Counted from the stretch's first letter, positions 51,635-62,766 are shown. The stretch is DNA of 64,000 nt from Micromonospora parathelypteridis (GCF_014201145.1 NZ_JACHDP010000001.1:5518001-5582000); one strand, 5' to 3'. Translations and numbers: made by a program. The notes: generated by a model not told the origin, from the sequence alone.

Positions 51635-54600
51635 GATCGCGTGGTGGGGACCGCCCGGACGAGGGCCCGGACGAGCGGCGCGATCCCCGCGCCAAGACGC
51701 GCCGCTGGGGTCGAGGGCGGGCCGCCGAGCCCGAGCCGGAGGAGCCGGTCGCCGGCGAGGAGTTCGGCTGGATCGACGATCTTCGGTCGGCTAAGCAGCA
51801 GCGCACCGAGCTGGGGCCGGACGGCGCCCCGGCACCGCCCGACCGCCCCCGTGGGGGTCCGCCGGCGGAACCCGCCGGGCCCCGTACGGGCGCGCCCGCA
51901 GAGTCGGCCGGTGCGCGCGGAGGTGGGCCGGTGCCGCCGGAGGCTGCCGCGCCGCCTGCCCCACGCCAGAGCGACCCGGCCGGTCCCGCCGCACGTCGAG
52001 GAGCCGACGGCCCGTGGCCGGGGGAGACGCCGCCAACGGGCCGCCGCCCGGACGACCGGTCACCCGCCGCTGGCCCCGCTGCCCCCAACCAGGGCCAGCC
52101 GGCGCGACGCGGTGTGCAGCCGGCGGCCGGTGCCCGCGCCGCCGTACCGCCGTCGCCACCCGCCGCCCGTCCGGTCGGGGGCGACCCGGCCAACCCGCCC
52201 GGACCTCGCCCGACCCCCGACGCGCCCGGCGGCCCGGCCCGGCCCCGTGCGGCAACGGCTCCCCCCGGCCCACCGATGGGCCCACCGACCTCGGACGCCC
52301 CGCCCGGCCGTCGGCCGGAGGCTGCCGTTCCGCCCGGTCGTCGTCCGGACGCCGCTGTTCCACCGGGTCGTCGTCCGGAGGCCGCTGTGCCCGGGGGGCA
52401 TCCGGACGCGATGCCACCGCTGCGTCGTCCGGATGCCGTCGCTCCGGGCCGCCGACCCGGCGCGGAGCCGACCGAGCCCGGTCGTCCACTGCCGCCCGCC
52501 GACGGCACGCCCGTCGGACGACGCGCTGCCGGACCGGCACCCGACCAGGCGCGCGCTGCCGGGTCGGCCGCCCCCTCCGGCCCGGCCCGCTTCGACGGCG
52601 TGTCGACGGGTGCCGTGCCGCCGGTCGCGGACGGCCTGCGGCCCGACCCCGCCATTGACCGTGACCCGCGTACCGCGCGGCGTCGCCCGGGCCCGGTCGA
52701 TCCGGGGGCACCGGAGCCCACCGGCCGCCGTGGCGCGGAGCGTTCCCGTCCGGCAGCCGCCGGCCGTCGCCGTGCCGCCGAGCCCGACGAGCCCGCGGTT
52801 CCCCGCTCGGGCAACGCGCCGCCCGTGCCCGAGGCCGCCGGCGGTCACAGCGGCGCCACGCCCATGGTCGGGCCGGCCGACGGCACCGGTCGCCGCCGGG
52901 CCGTCTCCGATGAGCAGGAGCGACGTACGCCGGCTGGCAACGAACCCCGGGCGGACCGCCCGGAGCGGCCCGCCGACTGGCTGCGTCAAGCCGGTCGCCT
53001 GCCGCACACCGACCCCGGCCTGCCGGTGGTCAACCGCCGAGGCGGCACCCCGCCGGCCGCGGGCACCGGGGCGCTCGCTGACCACGCGTCCGGTCGCCTC
53101 GGCGTGCCCGACCCGGCTGTGGAGCGCACGGCTGGCCGCCGGCCCGCCGGCCCGCCGGCTGACCCGGGCGCGGACGCACCGACCGGTCGTCGTGCCGCCC
53201 GACCTGACGCGCCGGGATCCACCGGGGAACAGCCCTATCCGCCGGCGTCCGGCGAACGCCCCACCCGTGGCCGGGGCGCTGCGGGGCCCGGGGCGGACCC
53301 CACCGGCCGGCGTGGCCGTCCGGTGGCCGCGCCCGGCCCGGACGGAACCCCCGTGCCGGACCCGACCGGCCGACGACGTCGCCCGCCGGCCGAGGCTGGC
53401 CCCGACGGCCCGGGTCGACCCGGGCCTGCCAGCGACCACGGCGACGATCCGTACGCCGGTGGACGACCCGCGCCCGGCGCCGGTCCCGCCGCACCGGTTC
53501 GGGGCGCCGCCCGCTCCGCCCCGCCCGGCCGGGCCCGGCCCATCCCGGGTGACGCACCGGTCCCGGGTCCCGGGCGCCGTGGCGCCGAAGGCCCGCCCCG
53601 CCCCGGCTCGGGTGCCGAGGCGGCCCCCCGGGACGCCGCCCGCCCGGATGGTGCGGCTCGTGCCGCGGTGCCGGGTGTGGACGGTCCGCCGCGTACGCGT
53701 CCGGACGGTCCGGCTCGTGCTGCCGTCCGCCCACCGGGCGCTGCACAGCCGCCCCTCGCCGACGATCGGGCGCATGGTGAGCCGGGCGCTGGTCCCGGGT
53801 CCCCGGCGCTGGCCCGTGGTGGTGCCCCGGTCGGTCGGCCCGCGCCGTCCGACCGTGCCGCCGGGCGTGCCCTGCCTCCGCACCGGGAGCCCGGCCGTCC
53901 CGAGCCGAGCGGCGTTGCCCCGGTGCCACCGCCCGGCCGCCCCGGCGAACCGGTCGGTGTGGCCCGTGCTGCCGCCGTGGTGCCGTCCCCGTCCGGCCCG
54001 GTGGACCGGCCGGCTCCGGAGCCGGCCGGCGGACCCGCGCTGCGCTCGGCCGGCCAGGACACACCCGACGACGGTGCCGCACCGGGTGCCCGGTCGGAGT
54101 TGCGCCGGCAGTCGCGTGAACGGCGTCGCCTGCGTGCGGCGGTGCTGGTGCTGGTCAGCGTCGTGCTGCTCGGCGCGGTGCCGCTGTTCTTCGGCATCCG
54201 GACGCTGAGCCGTGACCCGGTCTTCGACAACCTGGATCAGCTCAACGTGCCCGGCTGGGCCGCCGCGAAGACGGTCGACGACGTCAGCGGCAGTCGCTGG
54301 TGCCTGCTCGACTGCCGGCTGCGTGAGCGCACGGTGACCTCGGAGAAGGCGCCGACGGATACGGCGCAGGTCTACGAGGACGCGCTGCGCCAGGACGGCT
54401 GGCAGCCGTGGAAGGTGAGCCGTTGCCCCGAGCAGAAGACGAAGGGCAGCTACACCTGCTGGCGTCGCGACGAGTTGACCCTCGACCTGTGGGTACGCGA
54501 GCCGACCTGCGTACCGCCGCCGGTCGACGGCGAGCCGGCAGTGGTGCCGTCTCCGGACCCGTCGGCCGCTGCGACGGAGTGCACCGGCTCGTTGGTGTCG

Positions 54601-54735
54601 GTGAAGGTACGCAACGCGATCGACGACGAGCGGACCAGACCGCAGCCGACCACCGACCCGTCACTGACCGGAGAGGATCCGTTCCCGACGGTCAGCGGGG
54701 ATCCGCTGGGGGAGCTGACACCCTCACCGTCGTGA
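51631..54735 (+). CDS. large disordered proline/arginine-rich single-pass membrane protein
   Basis: 1034 residues. About 1-830 is low-complexity Pro, Ala, Gly and Arg with recurring TGRR and GRRP motifs. One transmembrane helix (about 836-857, [19 protein letters not shown]) follows an Arg-rich stretch, so the long region should be cytoplasmic. The extracytoplasmic end (about 860-1034) looks folded, with four Cys (RWCLLDC, SRCPE, YTCWR) and Trp-rich segments; a fifth and sixth Cys lie further on. The gene overlaps rarA (GTGA), implying coupled translation. No known domain is recognised and no function is claimed. Confidence 0.7.
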   Translation: MRSRGGDRPDEGPDERRDPRAKTRRWGRGRAAEPEPEEPVAGEEFGWIDDLRSAKQQRTELGPDGAPAPPDRPRGGPPAEPAGPRTGAPAESAGARGGGPVPPEAAAPPAPRQSDPAGPAARRGADGPWPGETPPTGRRPDDRSPAAGPAAPNQGQPARRGVQPAAGARAAVPPSPPAARPVGGDPANPPGPRPTPDAPGGPARPRAATAPPGPPMGPPTSDAPPGRRPEAAVPPGRRPDAAVPPGRRPEAAVPGGHPDAMPPLRRPDAVAPGRRPGAEPTEPGRPLPPADGTPVGRRAAGPAPDQARAAGSAAPSGPARFDGVSTGAVPPVADGLRPDPAIDRDPRTARRRPGPVDPGAPEPTGRRGAERSRPAAAGRRRAAEPDEPAVPRSGNAPPVPEAAGGHSGATPMVGPADGTGRRRAVSDEQERRTPAGNEPRADRPERPADWLRQAGRLPHTDPGLPVVNRRGGTPPAAGTGALADHASGRLGVPDPAVERTAGRRPAGPPADPGADAPTGRRAARPDAPGSTGEQPYPPASGERPTRGRGAAGPGADPTGRRGRPVAAPGPDGTPVPDPTGRRRRPPAEAGPDGPGRPGPASDHGDDPYAGGRPAPGAGPAAPVRGAARSAPPGRARPIPGDAPVPGPGRRGAEGPPRPGSGAEAAPRDAARPDGAARAAVPGVDGPPRTRPDGPARAAVRPPGAAQPPLADDRAHGEPGAGPGSPALARGGAPVGRPAPSDRAAGRALPPHREPGRPEPSGVAPVPPPGRPGEPVGVARAAAVVPSPSGPVDRPAPEPAGGPALRSAGQDTPDDGAAPGARSELRRQSRERRRLRAAVLVLVSVVLLGAVPLFFGIRTLSRDPVFDNLDQLNVPGWAAAKTVDDVSGSRWCLLDCRLRERTVTSEKAPTDTAQVYEDALRQDGWQPWKVSRCPEQKTKGSYTCWRRDELTLDLWVREPTCVPPPVDGEPAVVPSPDPSAAATECTGSLVSVKVRNAIDDERTRPQPTTDPSLTGEDPFPTVSGDPLGELTPSPS
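52301..52390. repeat. three 30-base repeats in the disordered-protein gene
   Basis: Three consecutive 30-base units encode [20 protein letters not shown] and [10 protein letters not shown], the most regular part of the low-complexity region. Confidence 0.85.
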
Positions 54736-54884
54736 GCCGGTTTCCATCACGGACGGTAGGGTCTGGGGCTGGCGGGCACGCCCGCTACCGGTGACCGCCG
54801 ACGGCTTGGCGACCGGTACGGGTACCACGGTTGTGTGTTCCGGGGACGTCGGGTCCTGCGGAACTCTGCTTGAGGAGGACAGGC

Positions 54885-55349
54885 GTGGGCGACATTGGAG
54901 CGATTGCGGCGCTGATCGCGGCGAGCGCGTTCGCGGTGCTGGTGCTCATCCTGACGTTGCCCATCCTGCGGTTGCGGCACACGGTGGACGCCACCACGCG
55001 GATGATCAACGACCTCAACGATCGGACCGCGCCGCTGCTCGGTGACGTGAACACCACGGTGAAGAACGTCAACACCGCGCTGGAGCAGGTGCAGACCTCG
55101 CTCGACGGCGTGAACCTCCAGTTGGCGAAGGTCGACACCATGACCAGCCACGCGCAGAACGTCACCGCCAACATCGCCAACCTCGCCACCGTCGTCTCCG
55201 CCGCGGCCGCCAACCCGCTGGTCAAGGTGGCCGCGTTCGGTTACAGCGTGCGCAAGGCCGCCGCCGGCCGCCGGCACGCCGAGACCGAGCGCGAGGTGCG
55301 CGACACCATCAAGCAGCAGCGGCGGGCCGCGCGGCGCGGCAACAGCTGA
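54885..55349 (+). CDS. DUF948-family membrane protein
   Basis: 154 residues. One N-terminal transmembrane helix (about 7-28) is followed by a long amphipathic coiled coil (about 30-110, rich in Asn, Thr, Val) as in DUF948 proteins, which are often linked to stress responses and cell-envelope integrity. The GTG start has AGGAGG six bases before it. It is the first of the conserved set with DUF6167, alaS and ruvX. Confidence 0.82.
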   Translation: MGDIGAIAALIAASAFAVLVLILTLPILRLRHTVDATTRMINDLNDRTAPLLGDVNTTVKNVNTALEQVQTSLDGVNLQLAKVDTMTSHAQNVTANIANLATVVSAAAANPLVKVAAFGYSVRKAAAGRRHAETEREVRDTIKQQRRAARRGNS

Positions 55350-55380
55350 CACCGGCCGGCGCACCAGGAGGTAGCGGGAC

Positions 55381-55686
55381 ATGAGGCGTTTGTTCTGGCT
55401 TGGTATCGGGGTGGCCGTCGGTGTGGTCGTGGTCCGTAAGGCGACCCGGACCGCCCAGGCGTACACGCCGGCCGGCATCGCCAGCACGGTGACACAATCC
55501 GCTGGCGGGCTCCTCGAGTCGTTGCGTAGCTTCGTGGAGGACGTCCGGATTGGGATGGCCGAGCGCGAGCAGGAGATCCACCAGGCGTTCGCCCAGGGCG
55601 TGGCGTTCGACGATCAGTTCGCTGACCTGCGGGAAGACCCGCGGATCGGCGATCGAGACATATTTCCGGAGGAACACCAGCGATGA
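55381..55686 (+). CDS. DUF6167-like small membrane protein
   Basis: 101 residues. The first about 20 residues are a transmembrane helix ([19 protein letters not shown]); the rest is helical and ends in acidic residues. AGGAGG precedes the ATG. It is found in actinobacteria between DUF948 and alaS; its role is unknown. The stop overlaps the alaS start (ATGA), so translation may be coupled. Confidence 0.75.
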   Translation: MRRLFWLGIGVAVGVVVVRKATRTAQAYTPAGIASTVTQSAGGLLESLRSFVEDVRIGMAEREQEIHQAFAQGVAFDDQFADLREDPRIGDRDIFPEEHQR

Positions 55687-58361
55687 AGACGGCGGAGATC
55701 AAGCGGCGGTATCTCGCCCATTTCGAGGCGAATGGCCACACTGTGGTGCCGTCCGCTCCGCTGCCCGCCATCAGCGACCCGAACCTGCTGTTCGTCAACG
55801 CCGGCATGGTGCAGTTCGTTCCGTATTTCCTGGGTCAGCAGACTCCCGCGTACCAGCGGGCGGTCAGCGTGCAGAAGTGCATCCGCACCCCGGACATCGA
55901 CGAGGTCGGCAAGACCAGCCGGCACGGCACGTTCTTCCAGATGAACGGCAACTTCTCCTTTGGTGACTACTTCAAGGCCGGTGCGATTCCGCTCGCGTGG
56001 GACCTGGTCACCAAGTCGCAGGCCGATGGTGGGTTCGGGCTGGACGCGGAGCGCGTGTGGCCGACGGTGTACCTCGACGACGACGAGGCGTACGAGATCT
56101 GGCGGTCGGTGGGGGTGCCGCCCGAGCGGATCGTCCGCCGGGGCAAGGCCGACAACTTCTGGTCGATGGGCATTCCCGGGCCGTGCGGTCCGTGCTCCGA
56201 GCTGTTCTACGACCGGGGCCCGGAGTACGGCCGTGAGGGCGGCCCGGCGGTCGACGAGGACCGCTACATGGAGTTCTGGAATCTCGTCTTCATGCAGTTC
56301 GAGCGGGGTCCGGGCACCACCAAGGACGACTACCCGATCCTGGGTGACCTGCCGGCGAAGAACATCGACACCGGCATGGGCCTGGAGCGGATGGCCTCGA
56401 TCCTGCAGGGTGTCGACAACCTCTACGAGATCGACGAGGTTCGGCCGATCCTGGCTCGGGCGGCCGAGCTGACCGGCAAGCGGTACGGCGCGCACTCCGG
56501 CCACGTGGCGAGCGAGTCGCACCCGGACGACGTCCGGCTGCGGGTGATCGCCGATCACGTGCGGACGGCGCTGATGCTGATCGGCGACGGCGTGACCCCG
56601 AGCAACGAGGGTCGCGGTTACGTGCTGCGTCGGATCATGCGCCGGGCGATCCGGTCGATCCGGCTGCTCGGCTGGCAGGACCGGGCGCTGCCCGAGTTGC
56701 TGCCGGTGGCCCGGGACTGCATGGCCCCGTCGTACCCGGAGCTGGCGACCGACTTCGAGCGGATCGCGGATTACGCGTACGCGGAGGAGGAGGCGTTCCT
56801 GTCCACCCTGCGTGCCGGCACGACGATCCTGGACACCGCGATCGCCGAGACCCGCACCGCGGGCGGTTCCGCGCTGTCCGGGGCGAAGGCGTTCCAGCTG
56901 CACGACACGTACGGCTTCCCGATCGACCTGACCCTGGAGATCGCCGCGGAGCAGGGCCTCGCGGTCGACGACGAGGGTTTCCGGCGGCTGATGGCCGACC
57001 AGCGGACCCGGGCGAAGGCGGACGCGCAGGCCCGTAAGACGGGGCACGTCGACCTGTCGTCGTACCGGTCGGTGCTCGACTCGGGTGGCCCGGTGACGTT
57101 CACCGGCTACAGCGAGGTGGCCCGTGAGTCGACGGTGCGGGCGCTGCTCGGCGCCGACGGCCCGCGCCAGGCGGCGACCGAGGGCGACACCATCGAGCTG
57201 GTGCTCGACACGACCCCGTTCTACGCCGAGGGCGGTGGCCAGCAGCCGGACCAGGGCATGATCACCGTTGGTGGCGGGCAGGTCGAGGTGCTCGACGTGC
57301 AGCAGCCGGTGCCCGGTCTGATCGTGCACCGGGCCCGGGTGATCCGGGGCGAGGTGCGCGCTGGTGAGACGGGCTACGCCGAGATCGACACGACTCGGCG
57401 GCGGGCGATCTCCCGGTCGCACACCGCCACCCACCTGGTGCACCAGACCATGCGGAACTTCCTCGGCGAGTCGGCCACGCAGGCGGGTTCGCTGAACGCG
57501 CCCGGCCGGCTCCGGTTCGACTTCAACACTCCGACCGGGGTGTCGCCGAGCGTCCTGCGGGATGTGGAGCAGCAGGTCAACGAGGTGCTCCTGGCCGACC
57601 TGGAGGTGCATGCCTTCATCACCTCGCTGGACGAGGCGCGGCGGATCGGGGCCATGGCGCTCTTCGGCGAGAAGTACGGCGAGGAGGTGCGGGTCGTCGA
57701 GGTGGGTGACTACGCGCGGGAGTTGTGCGGCGGCACGCACGTGGCCCGGTCGGCCCAGCTCGGCCTCGTGAAGATCCTCTCGGAGTCGTCGATCGGGTCC
57801 GGCGTCCGCCGGGTCGAGGCGCTGGTCGGCATGGATGCCTTCGGCTTCCTGGCCCGCGAGCACCTGCTCGTCTCCCGGCTGGCCGAGATGTACCGGGTGC
57901 CCAACGATCAGGTCGCCGACCGGGTGGAGCAGACCGTCACCCAGCTCCGGGACGCGGAGAAGGAGCTGGAGAAGCTGCGCGCCCAGCTGGTGCTGGGTGG
58001 GGCGGCGGCGCTCGCGGCGCAGGCCAAGGATGTGCGCGGGGTCGCGTACGTGGGCACCGAGGCGCCGGAGGGCGCGGCCGGCAACGATGTGCGGACCCTG
58101 GCCCAGGAAATTCGCGGGAAGATCGACCCGGCGCGGCCGGCGGTGGTCGCGGTGGCGGCCCGGTCGAACGGCAAGGCGTCCCTGGTGGTGGCGGTCAACG
58201 CGGCCGCTCGCAGCCGGGGCCTGGCCGCCTCGGATCTGGTGAAGGCGGCGTTCTCCGGACGGGGTGGTGGCAGCCCCGACCTGGCGCAGGGTGGCGGCCT
58301 GCCCGCGGCCGAGGCGCCGAACCTGCTGCTCACCGTCGAGAAGGCGATTACCGAGGCGTGA
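55683..58361 (+). CDS. alaS: alanyl-tRNA synthetase
   Basis: 892 residues. Catalytic class II core at the N-terminus ([28 protein letters not shown]), editing domain with zinc ligands H580 and H584 (SHTATH), C682 and H686 (CGGTH), and a C-terminal C-Ala domain. It charges tRNA-Ala and hydrolyses mischarged Ser or Gly. The ATG overlaps the upstream small gene. A 12-bp hairpin lies between it and ruvX. Confidence 0.97.
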   Translation: MKTAEIKRRYLAHFEANGHTVVPSAPLPAISDPNLLFVNAGMVQFVPYFLGQQTPAYQRAVSVQKCIRTPDIDEVGKTSRHGTFFQMNGNFSFGDYFKAGAIPLAWDLVTKSQADGGFGLDAERVWPTVYLDDDEAYEIWRSVGVPPERIVRRGKADNFWSMGIPGPCGPCSELFYDRGPEYGREGGPAVDEDRYMEFWNLVFMQFERGPGTTKDDYPILGDLPAKNIDTGMGLERMASILQGVDNLYEIDEVRPILARAAELTGKRYGAHSGHVASESHPDDVRLRVIADHVRTALMLIGDGVTPSNEGRGYVLRRIMRRAIRSIRLLGWQDRALPELLPVARDCMAPSYPELATDFERIADYAYAEEEAFLSTLRAGTTILDTAIAETRTAGGSALSGAKAFQLHDTYGFPIDLTLEIAAEQGLAVDDEGFRRLMADQRTRAKADAQARKTGHVDLSSYRSVLDSGGPVTFTGYSEVARESTVRALLGADGPRQAATEGDTIELVLDTTPFYAEGGGQQPDQGMITVGGGQVEVLDVQQPVPGLIVHRARVIRGEVRAGETGYAEIDTTRRRAISRSHTATHLVHQTMRNFLGESATQAGSLNAPGRLRFDFNTPTGVSPSVLRDVEQQVNEVLLADLEVHAFITSLDEARRIGAMALFGEKYGEEVRVVEVGDYARELCGGTHVARSAQLGLVKILSESSIGSGVRRVEALVGMDAFGFLAREHLLVSRLAEMYRVPNDQVADRVEQTVTQLRDAEKELEKLRAQLVLGGAAALAAQAKDVRGVAYVGTEAPEGAAGNDVRTLAQEIRGKIDPARPAVVAVAARSNGKASLVVAVNAAARSRGLAASDLVKAAFSGRGGGSPDLAQGGGLPAAEAPNLLLTVEKAITEA

Positions 58362-58378
58362 TGGGCGGTCACTCTCAG

Positions 58379-58406
58379 CCAGGGCGGACCGGTTGGTCCG
58401 CCCTGG
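58379..58406. terminator. hairpin between alaS and ruvX
   Basis: CCAGGGCGGACC and GGTCCGCCCTGG pair perfectly around GGTT, 17 bases after the alaS stop. With no T-run, it may attenuate rather than fully stop transcription into ruvX. Confidence 0.6.
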
Positions 58407-58433
58407 CACGTTCCGCGTCGGCGGTGACCGTCG

Positions 58434-58892
58434 GTGGCTGAGTTGACACGTGGTGTGCGGATCGGGGTGGATGTCGGTCAGGTGCGGGTGGGGATTTCCC
58501 GCTCGGACCCGGACGGGATCCTGGCGACGCCGCTGGTCACGCTGGCCCGGGACCTCACGGCGGCGCCCGACGCGGTGCCGAGCGACCTCGCCGAGTTGGC
58601 CGCGCTCGTCGCCGAGCACGAGGCGGTGGGGGTTGTCGTCGGACTTCCGGTCAATCTCGCCGGCAAGCACGGCCCCGCAGCCGTCCATGTGAAGGCGTAC
58701 GCTGACCGACTGGTCGATGTGATAGCGCCCGTCCCGGTAACCCTCACTGACGAGAGGATGTCGACCGTGGTCGCTTCTCGTAGGCTTGCCGAGCGTGGCG
58801 TCCGAGGTAAACGTCAACGTGCGGTTGTCGATCAGGCGGCCGCAGTGGAGATCCTGCAGAGCTGGCTGGACGCGCAGCGGAGGCGGACGTAA
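58434..58892 (+). CDS. ruvX: Holliday junction resolvase-like RuvX (YqgF)
   Basis: 152 residues of the RNase H-like YqgF family. The first Asp is in RIGVDVGQVRVG; VVVGLPVNLAGKHGP, the TDERMST Asp/Glu segment and the DQAAAVEILQSWLD end are typical. E. coli YqgF processes pre-16S rRNA, and mycobacterial RuvX resolves junctions; which role applies here is unknown. It starts with a GTG without a clear ribosome site. It overlaps mltG by one base. Confidence 0.93.
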   Translation: MAELTRGVRIGVDVGQVRVGISRSDPDGILATPLVTLARDLTAAPDAVPSDLAELAALVAEHEAVGVVVGLPVNLAGKHGPAAVHVKAYADRLVDVIAPVPVTLTDERMSTVVASRRLAERGVRGKRQRAVVDQAAAVEILQSWLDAQRRRT

Positions 58893-60088
58893 TGATCGAC
58901 GATCTGGACCTTGGGTTCGACGAGCCGGAGCGGGGGGAGAAGGGCCGGCACCGGCGCAGCTTCCGTAAGCGCAACGGCAGGTCCGGTGGCGGCCGGGGCA
59001 AGACATTCCTGGCCCTGCTGATGGCCCTGGTCCTGTTGGGCGGCATCGGCGGTGGCGCTTTCTACGGCTTCGACCGCATCCAGAACTACTTCGTCACCCC
59101 CGACTACGACGGCGCCGGGTCCGGTGAGATCACCGTCGAGATCAAGAGCGGTGCGCTGCTGGCCGACATGGCCGACGCCCTGGTGGCGGCCGACGTGGTC
59201 AAGAGTCAGAAGGCGTTCGTCGAGGCGGCTGAAGCCAACTCGCGCAGCAAGAACATCCAGCCGGGCACGTACAAGCTGCGTAAGCAGATGAGCGGCGAGA
59301 GCGCCGTCACCGCGATGCTCGACCTGAAGAACAAGATCGTCAACGGGGTGACGATCCCCGAGGGTCGCACCAGCGGGAACGTCTACCGGCTGCTCTCCGA
59401 GAAGACCAAGATCCCGGTCAAGAACTTCCAGGCCGCGGCGAAGGACCCGGAGGCGCTCGGCGTCCCGGACTGGTGGTTCACCCGCGGCGACGGCAAGAAG
59501 GTCGTCAAGTCCATCGAGGGCTTCCTCTACCCGGACACGTACGAGATCCCGCCGAAGGCCACCGCGGAGAGCATTCTCAAGCTGATGGTGAACCGCTTCC
59601 TCTCGGTGACCGGGGAGATGAAGTTCGCCGACCGGGTGCAGAAGGAACGCGGCGGTGTCAGCCCGTACGAGGCGTTGATCGTCGCCTCGCTGGCCCAGGC
59701 CGAGGCGGGCAACGCCGACGACCTGGGCAAGGTCGCCCGGGTGGCCTACAACCGGGCGTACGGCGAGTTCCCCTGCAACTGCCTGGAGATGGACGTCACG
59801 GTCAACTACTACCTGGAGTCGATCGGCAAGCCGACCAAGTCGTCCAAGCAGATGACCGAGGCCGAGCTGAACGACCCGAAGAACCCGTACAACCGCAAGT
59901 TGCCGGGCATGATCCCCACGCCGATCAACAACCCCGGCAAGCAGGCCCTGGAAGGTGCGATGGCCCCGCCGCCAGGCAAGTGGCTCTTCTTCGTGGCGAT
60001 CGACAAGCAGGGCCACTCGGAGTTCGCCGAGACGTCGGAGCAGCACGAGCGGAACAAGGACAAGGCCCGGGAGGCCGGGATCATCTGA
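58892..60088 (+). CDS. mltG: endolytic transglycosylase MltG
   Basis: 398 residues. A basic cytoplasmic N-terminus (about 1-28), one transmembrane helix (about 29-52), a LysM-like subdomain and the YceG/MltG catalytic domain, with E271 (AQAEAGNADD) as the likely catalytic Glu and YNRAYG following. It cuts nascent glycan chains and helps set their length. The start overlaps ruvX (TAATG) and the end overlaps aroE, so the three genes are translated in tandem. Confidence 0.93.
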   Translation: MIDDLDLGFDEPERGEKGRHRRSFRKRNGRSGGGRGKTFLALLMALVLLGGIGGGAFYGFDRIQNYFVTPDYDGAGSGEITVEIKSGALLADMADALVAADVVKSQKAFVEAAEANSRSKNIQPGTYKLRKQMSGESAVTAMLDLKNKIVNGVTIPEGRTSGNVYRLLSEKTKIPVKNFQAAAKDPEALGVPDWWFTRGDGKKVVKSIEGFLYPDTYEIPPKATAESILKLMVNRFLSVTGEMKFADRVQKERGGVSPYEALIVASLAQAEAGNADDLGKVARVAYNRAYGEFPCNCLEMDVTVNYYLESIGKPTKSSKQMTEAELNDPKNPYNRKLPGMIPTPINNPGKQALEGAMAPPPGKWLFFVAIDKQGHSEFAETSEQHERNKDKAREAGII

Positions 60089-60912
60089 TGGCGCTCCGAC
60101 GGCAGGTCGCGGTGGTGGGCAAGCCGATCGCGCACTCGCTCTCCCCGGTGATCCACAACGCCGGGTATGCCGCTGCCGGGCTGACCGGCTGGTCGTACAC
60201 CCGGATCGAGTGCGCGGCCGCGGAGCTGCCGGATCTGGTCGCCGGCCTGGGCCCGGAGTGGGCCGGGCTGTCGGTGACCATGCCGGGCAAGGAGGCGGCG
60301 CTCGCCGTGGCCGACGCCGCGTCGCCGGTCGCCGTCGCCGTCGGCGCGGCCAACACGTTGGTACGCCGTCCCGACGGCTCCTGGTACGCGGACAACACCG
60401 ACGTCGCCGGCATGGTGCAGGTGCTGACCGACGCCGGGGTGATGGCCGGCGCTGCCGTGACGGTGCTCGGTGCGGGCGGTACGGCCCGCGCCGCGCTCGC
60501 CGCCGCCGCGCAGCTGGCCTGCTCCTCGGTGACGGTGGTGGCGCGGCGTGCGGCGGCGGTCGACGAGCTGCGGCCGGTGGCGCGCGCTCTGGGCGTCGCG
60601 CTGACCCCCGCCGGCTGGGCCGACGCGCACCGGTATCTGTCCGCCGCCGGGGTGGCTGTCTCCACCGTGCCGAAGGGGGTCGCCGACCCGTTGGCCGGCG
60701 CGGTCGCCTGGCGGCCGGGCGCGGTCTTCTTCGACGCGCTCTACGACCCGTGGCCCACCCCGTTGGCTGCCTCCGCCGTCGCGGCCGGCCTGCGTGTGGT
60801 GTCCGGTCTGGACCTGCTGCTGGCCCAGGCGGTCGGGCAGTTCGAGCAGTTCACCGGGGTGGCCGCTCCGGTGGAGGCGATGCGGGAAGCCCTCCTGGCT
60901 GCGCGCCGGTAG
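60088..60912 (+). CDS. aroE: shikimate dehydrogenase
   Basis: 274 residues. Substrate-binding KPIAHSLSPVIHNAGY at the start, catalytic K68 (MPGKEAA) and D105 (ADNTDVAG), and NADP-binding VLGAGGTARAAL are in order. It reduces 3-dehydroshikimate to shikimate in aromatic amino acid synthesis. The ATG overlaps the mltG stop (TGATG); the frame upstream is not used. Confidence 0.93.
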   Translation: MALRRQVAVVGKPIAHSLSPVIHNAGYAAAGLTGWSYTRIECAAAELPDLVAGLGPEWAGLSVTMPGKEAALAVADAASPVAVAVGAANTLVRRPDGSWYADNTDVAGMVQVLTDAGVMAGAAVTVLGAGGTARAALAAAAQLACSSVTVVARRAAAVDELRPVARALGVALTPAGWADAHRYLSAAGVAVSTVPKGVADPLAGAVAWRPGAVFFDALYDPWPTPLAASAVAAGLRVVSGLDLLLAQAVGQFEQFTGVAAPVEAMREALLAARR

Positions 60913-61043
60913 AAATCGGCCTCCCACGCGGGGCGACCTTAGCGGAGAGTTAAGACGCGCTTACGGGAAACTGTCCTGCATACGACACCACCTGGTCGTC
61001 GATACGCTGCTGAGCGTTACGGAAGCAGATACAGGGAGTTTCC

Positions 61044-62738
61044 TTGGCCAGGCATGGACTGCACCGCAGCACTCGGATCCGCACCGCACCCCGGCGCAGG
61101 GCGATCGCCATCGGCGTGGTCGGCGGTGCGGTGGTCGCCGGCATCGTGGCGACCATGATGCCGCTGCTGGCCAGCGACGACCTGTCGATCCGGGCGGCGG
61201 CCGACACCACCGCGACCGCGGTGTCGCAGGACGGTGACAACGCGGCCAAGACGACGCTGGCCACCTGCCCGACGCGTTGCGACGGCAACCCGCGCGGTGG
61301 CCGCGAGGCGGTCATCGAGTTCGCCGTGACCACCGTGCCGGCCGCCGCGGTCAACCTCCGGGCGACGCTGCGGGTGCACGCCTGGCAGCAGTTCGCCGCC
61401 ACGGTGACGGCGTACGCCTCACCGCTGAGCGCGCGCGAGGCGCGGCCGGCCCCGGCGTCGGCTGGTGACGCGCTGGACAGCGTGACGGCGGTGTCCAGCG
61501 GGTTCAACGAGTGGGACATCTCCAAGCTGGTCACCGGCAACGGCATCTGGACGGTCTCGCTGGCCCAGAGTGGCCTGGAGAGCCGGATCTACTGGGCGTC
61601 GGTCGACAACCGCAATCCGGACCTGCGCCCCAGCCTGATGGTCAGCTACGACATCGGGGCCTCGCCGTCGTCGCCGACCACCCGGTTGACGCCGGGCGCC
61701 GCCCGCACCACCAGCGTCCCGAAGCCACCGCCGACCGTCGCGCCGACGACCCGGACGCCCTCCGCCACGGCAACCCCCACCACCCCGACCGGTGGGTGCG
61801 GCTCGGTGTCGGACAAGCTCGTGCCCTCCTGTGGCGCCTGGTGGGGCATGTACTCGCCCGCCGGGGCGGCCGGCGGCTGGGACCACGGCAAGGCCGTCAC
61901 CGACGTGGAGACGCAGGTCGGGCGCAGGTTCGACATCGTGCACCGCTACCACGACTTCTCCAACGCCGGCAGCAACGGCGCTTTCCCCGACGCGTACGAG
62001 CTGCGGCAGATGCGCGAGGGCCGGCTTTTGTTCTTCGCCTGGGAGTCCCGCGACTTCTCCGCCGGCGCCACCCTCACCTGGGCCGATGTCTACAGCGGCA
62101 GGCAGGATGCGACCATCGACGCGGTCGCGGGTCGCATTCGCGCCGCCGGCGTGCCGGTCTTCCTGGGCTTCGACCACGAGCCGGAGGACGAGCCGGCCAA
62201 GGGCAGCGACGCCGACTTCGTCCGTGCCTGGCGCTACGTCCACGACCGGTTCGCCACGGCGGGTACGACCAACGCGGTCTGGGTCTGGACGATGATGGGC
62301 TGGTCCGGGCATTATTCCCGGTACGCCGGCCTGTACCCGGGTGACCGCTACGTCGACTGGGTGGCCTACGACCCGTACAACTTCCACGTCTGCAACGGCA
62401 GCACGGTGTGGAAGAGCCCGAGCGCGACGGTCGGCGGTTTCTACGACTGGCTGGACGACAGCGGCATCGGCGCCGGTAAGCCCCGGATGCTCGCCGAGTT
62501 TGGCACCAACTTCAACTCCGCCGACCTGGGTGCCAAGCAACGCTGGTTCCAGGAGTTCCCGGCAGCGCTGAAAGCGCACCCGAAGATCAAGGCCGCCATC
62601 TACTTCAACTCGGCGGGCATGACCAGCCGTACGGCGAGCTGCGACATGACGATGAACCACGACGCCTCAGCGGTGGCGGGCTTTGCGCAGGCCGGACAGG
62701 ACCCGTACCTGCGGCAGCCCACCGGAGTCAGCCGCTGA
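61044..62738 (+). CDS. secreted GH26-like glycoside hydrolase with DNRLRE/CBM-like domain
   Basis: 564 residues. A basic N-terminus and hydrophobic segment (about 20-45) act as signal or anchor. About 55-205 resembles a DNRLRE (CBM96-like) beta-sandwich (ATCPTRCDGNPRGG; WDISKLVTGN; SRIYWASVDNRNP). A Thr/Pro linker (about 206-250) leads to a GH26-type barrel with E379 (GFDHEPED) as acid/base and E485 (LAEFGT) as nucleophile. The family cleaves beta-mannan or related glycans; the real target is unknown. The TTG start has AGGGAG six bases before it. Confidence 0.85.
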   Translation: MARHGLHRSTRIRTAPRRRAIAIGVVGGAVVAGIVATMMPLLASDDLSIRAAADTTATAVSQDGDNAAKTTLATCPTRCDGNPRGGREAVIEFAVTTVPAAAVNLRATLRVHAWQQFAATVTAYASPLSAREARPAPASAGDALDSVTAVSSGFNEWDISKLVTGNGIWTVSLAQSGLESRIYWASVDNRNPDLRPSLMVSYDIGASPSSPTTRLTPGAARTTSVPKPPPTVAPTTRTPSATATPTTPTGGCGSVSDKLVPSCGAWWGMYSPAGAAGGWDHGKAVTDVETQVGRRFDIVHRYHDFSNAGSNGAFPDAYELRQMREGRLLFFAWESRDFSAGATLTWADVYSGRQDATIDAVAGRIRAAGVPVFLGFDHEPEDEPAKGSDADFVRAWRYVHDRFATAGTTNAVWVWTMMGWSGHYSRYAGLYPGDRYVDWVAYDPYNFHVCNGSTVWKSPSATVGGFYDWLDDSGIGAGKPRMLAEFGTNFNSADLGAKQRWFQEFPAALKAHPKIKAAIYFNSAGMTSRTASCDMTMNHDASAVAGFAQAGQDPYLRQPTGVSR

Positions 62739-62766
62739 CGGTCGCACGGGCGGTGGAGGAGGACCG

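Noticed and set aside
51641..54208. 855-codon frame overlapping the large disordered protein
   Set aside because: The other frame overlaps rarA properly and continues into a membrane helix and a folded Cys/Trp-containing end; this one ends in Cys/Ser-rich noise inside the helix.
55614..59006. 1130-codon minus-strand open frame across alaS, ruvX and mltG
   Set aside because: It is antisense to alaS, ruvX and the start of mltG, all with complete catalytic motifs.
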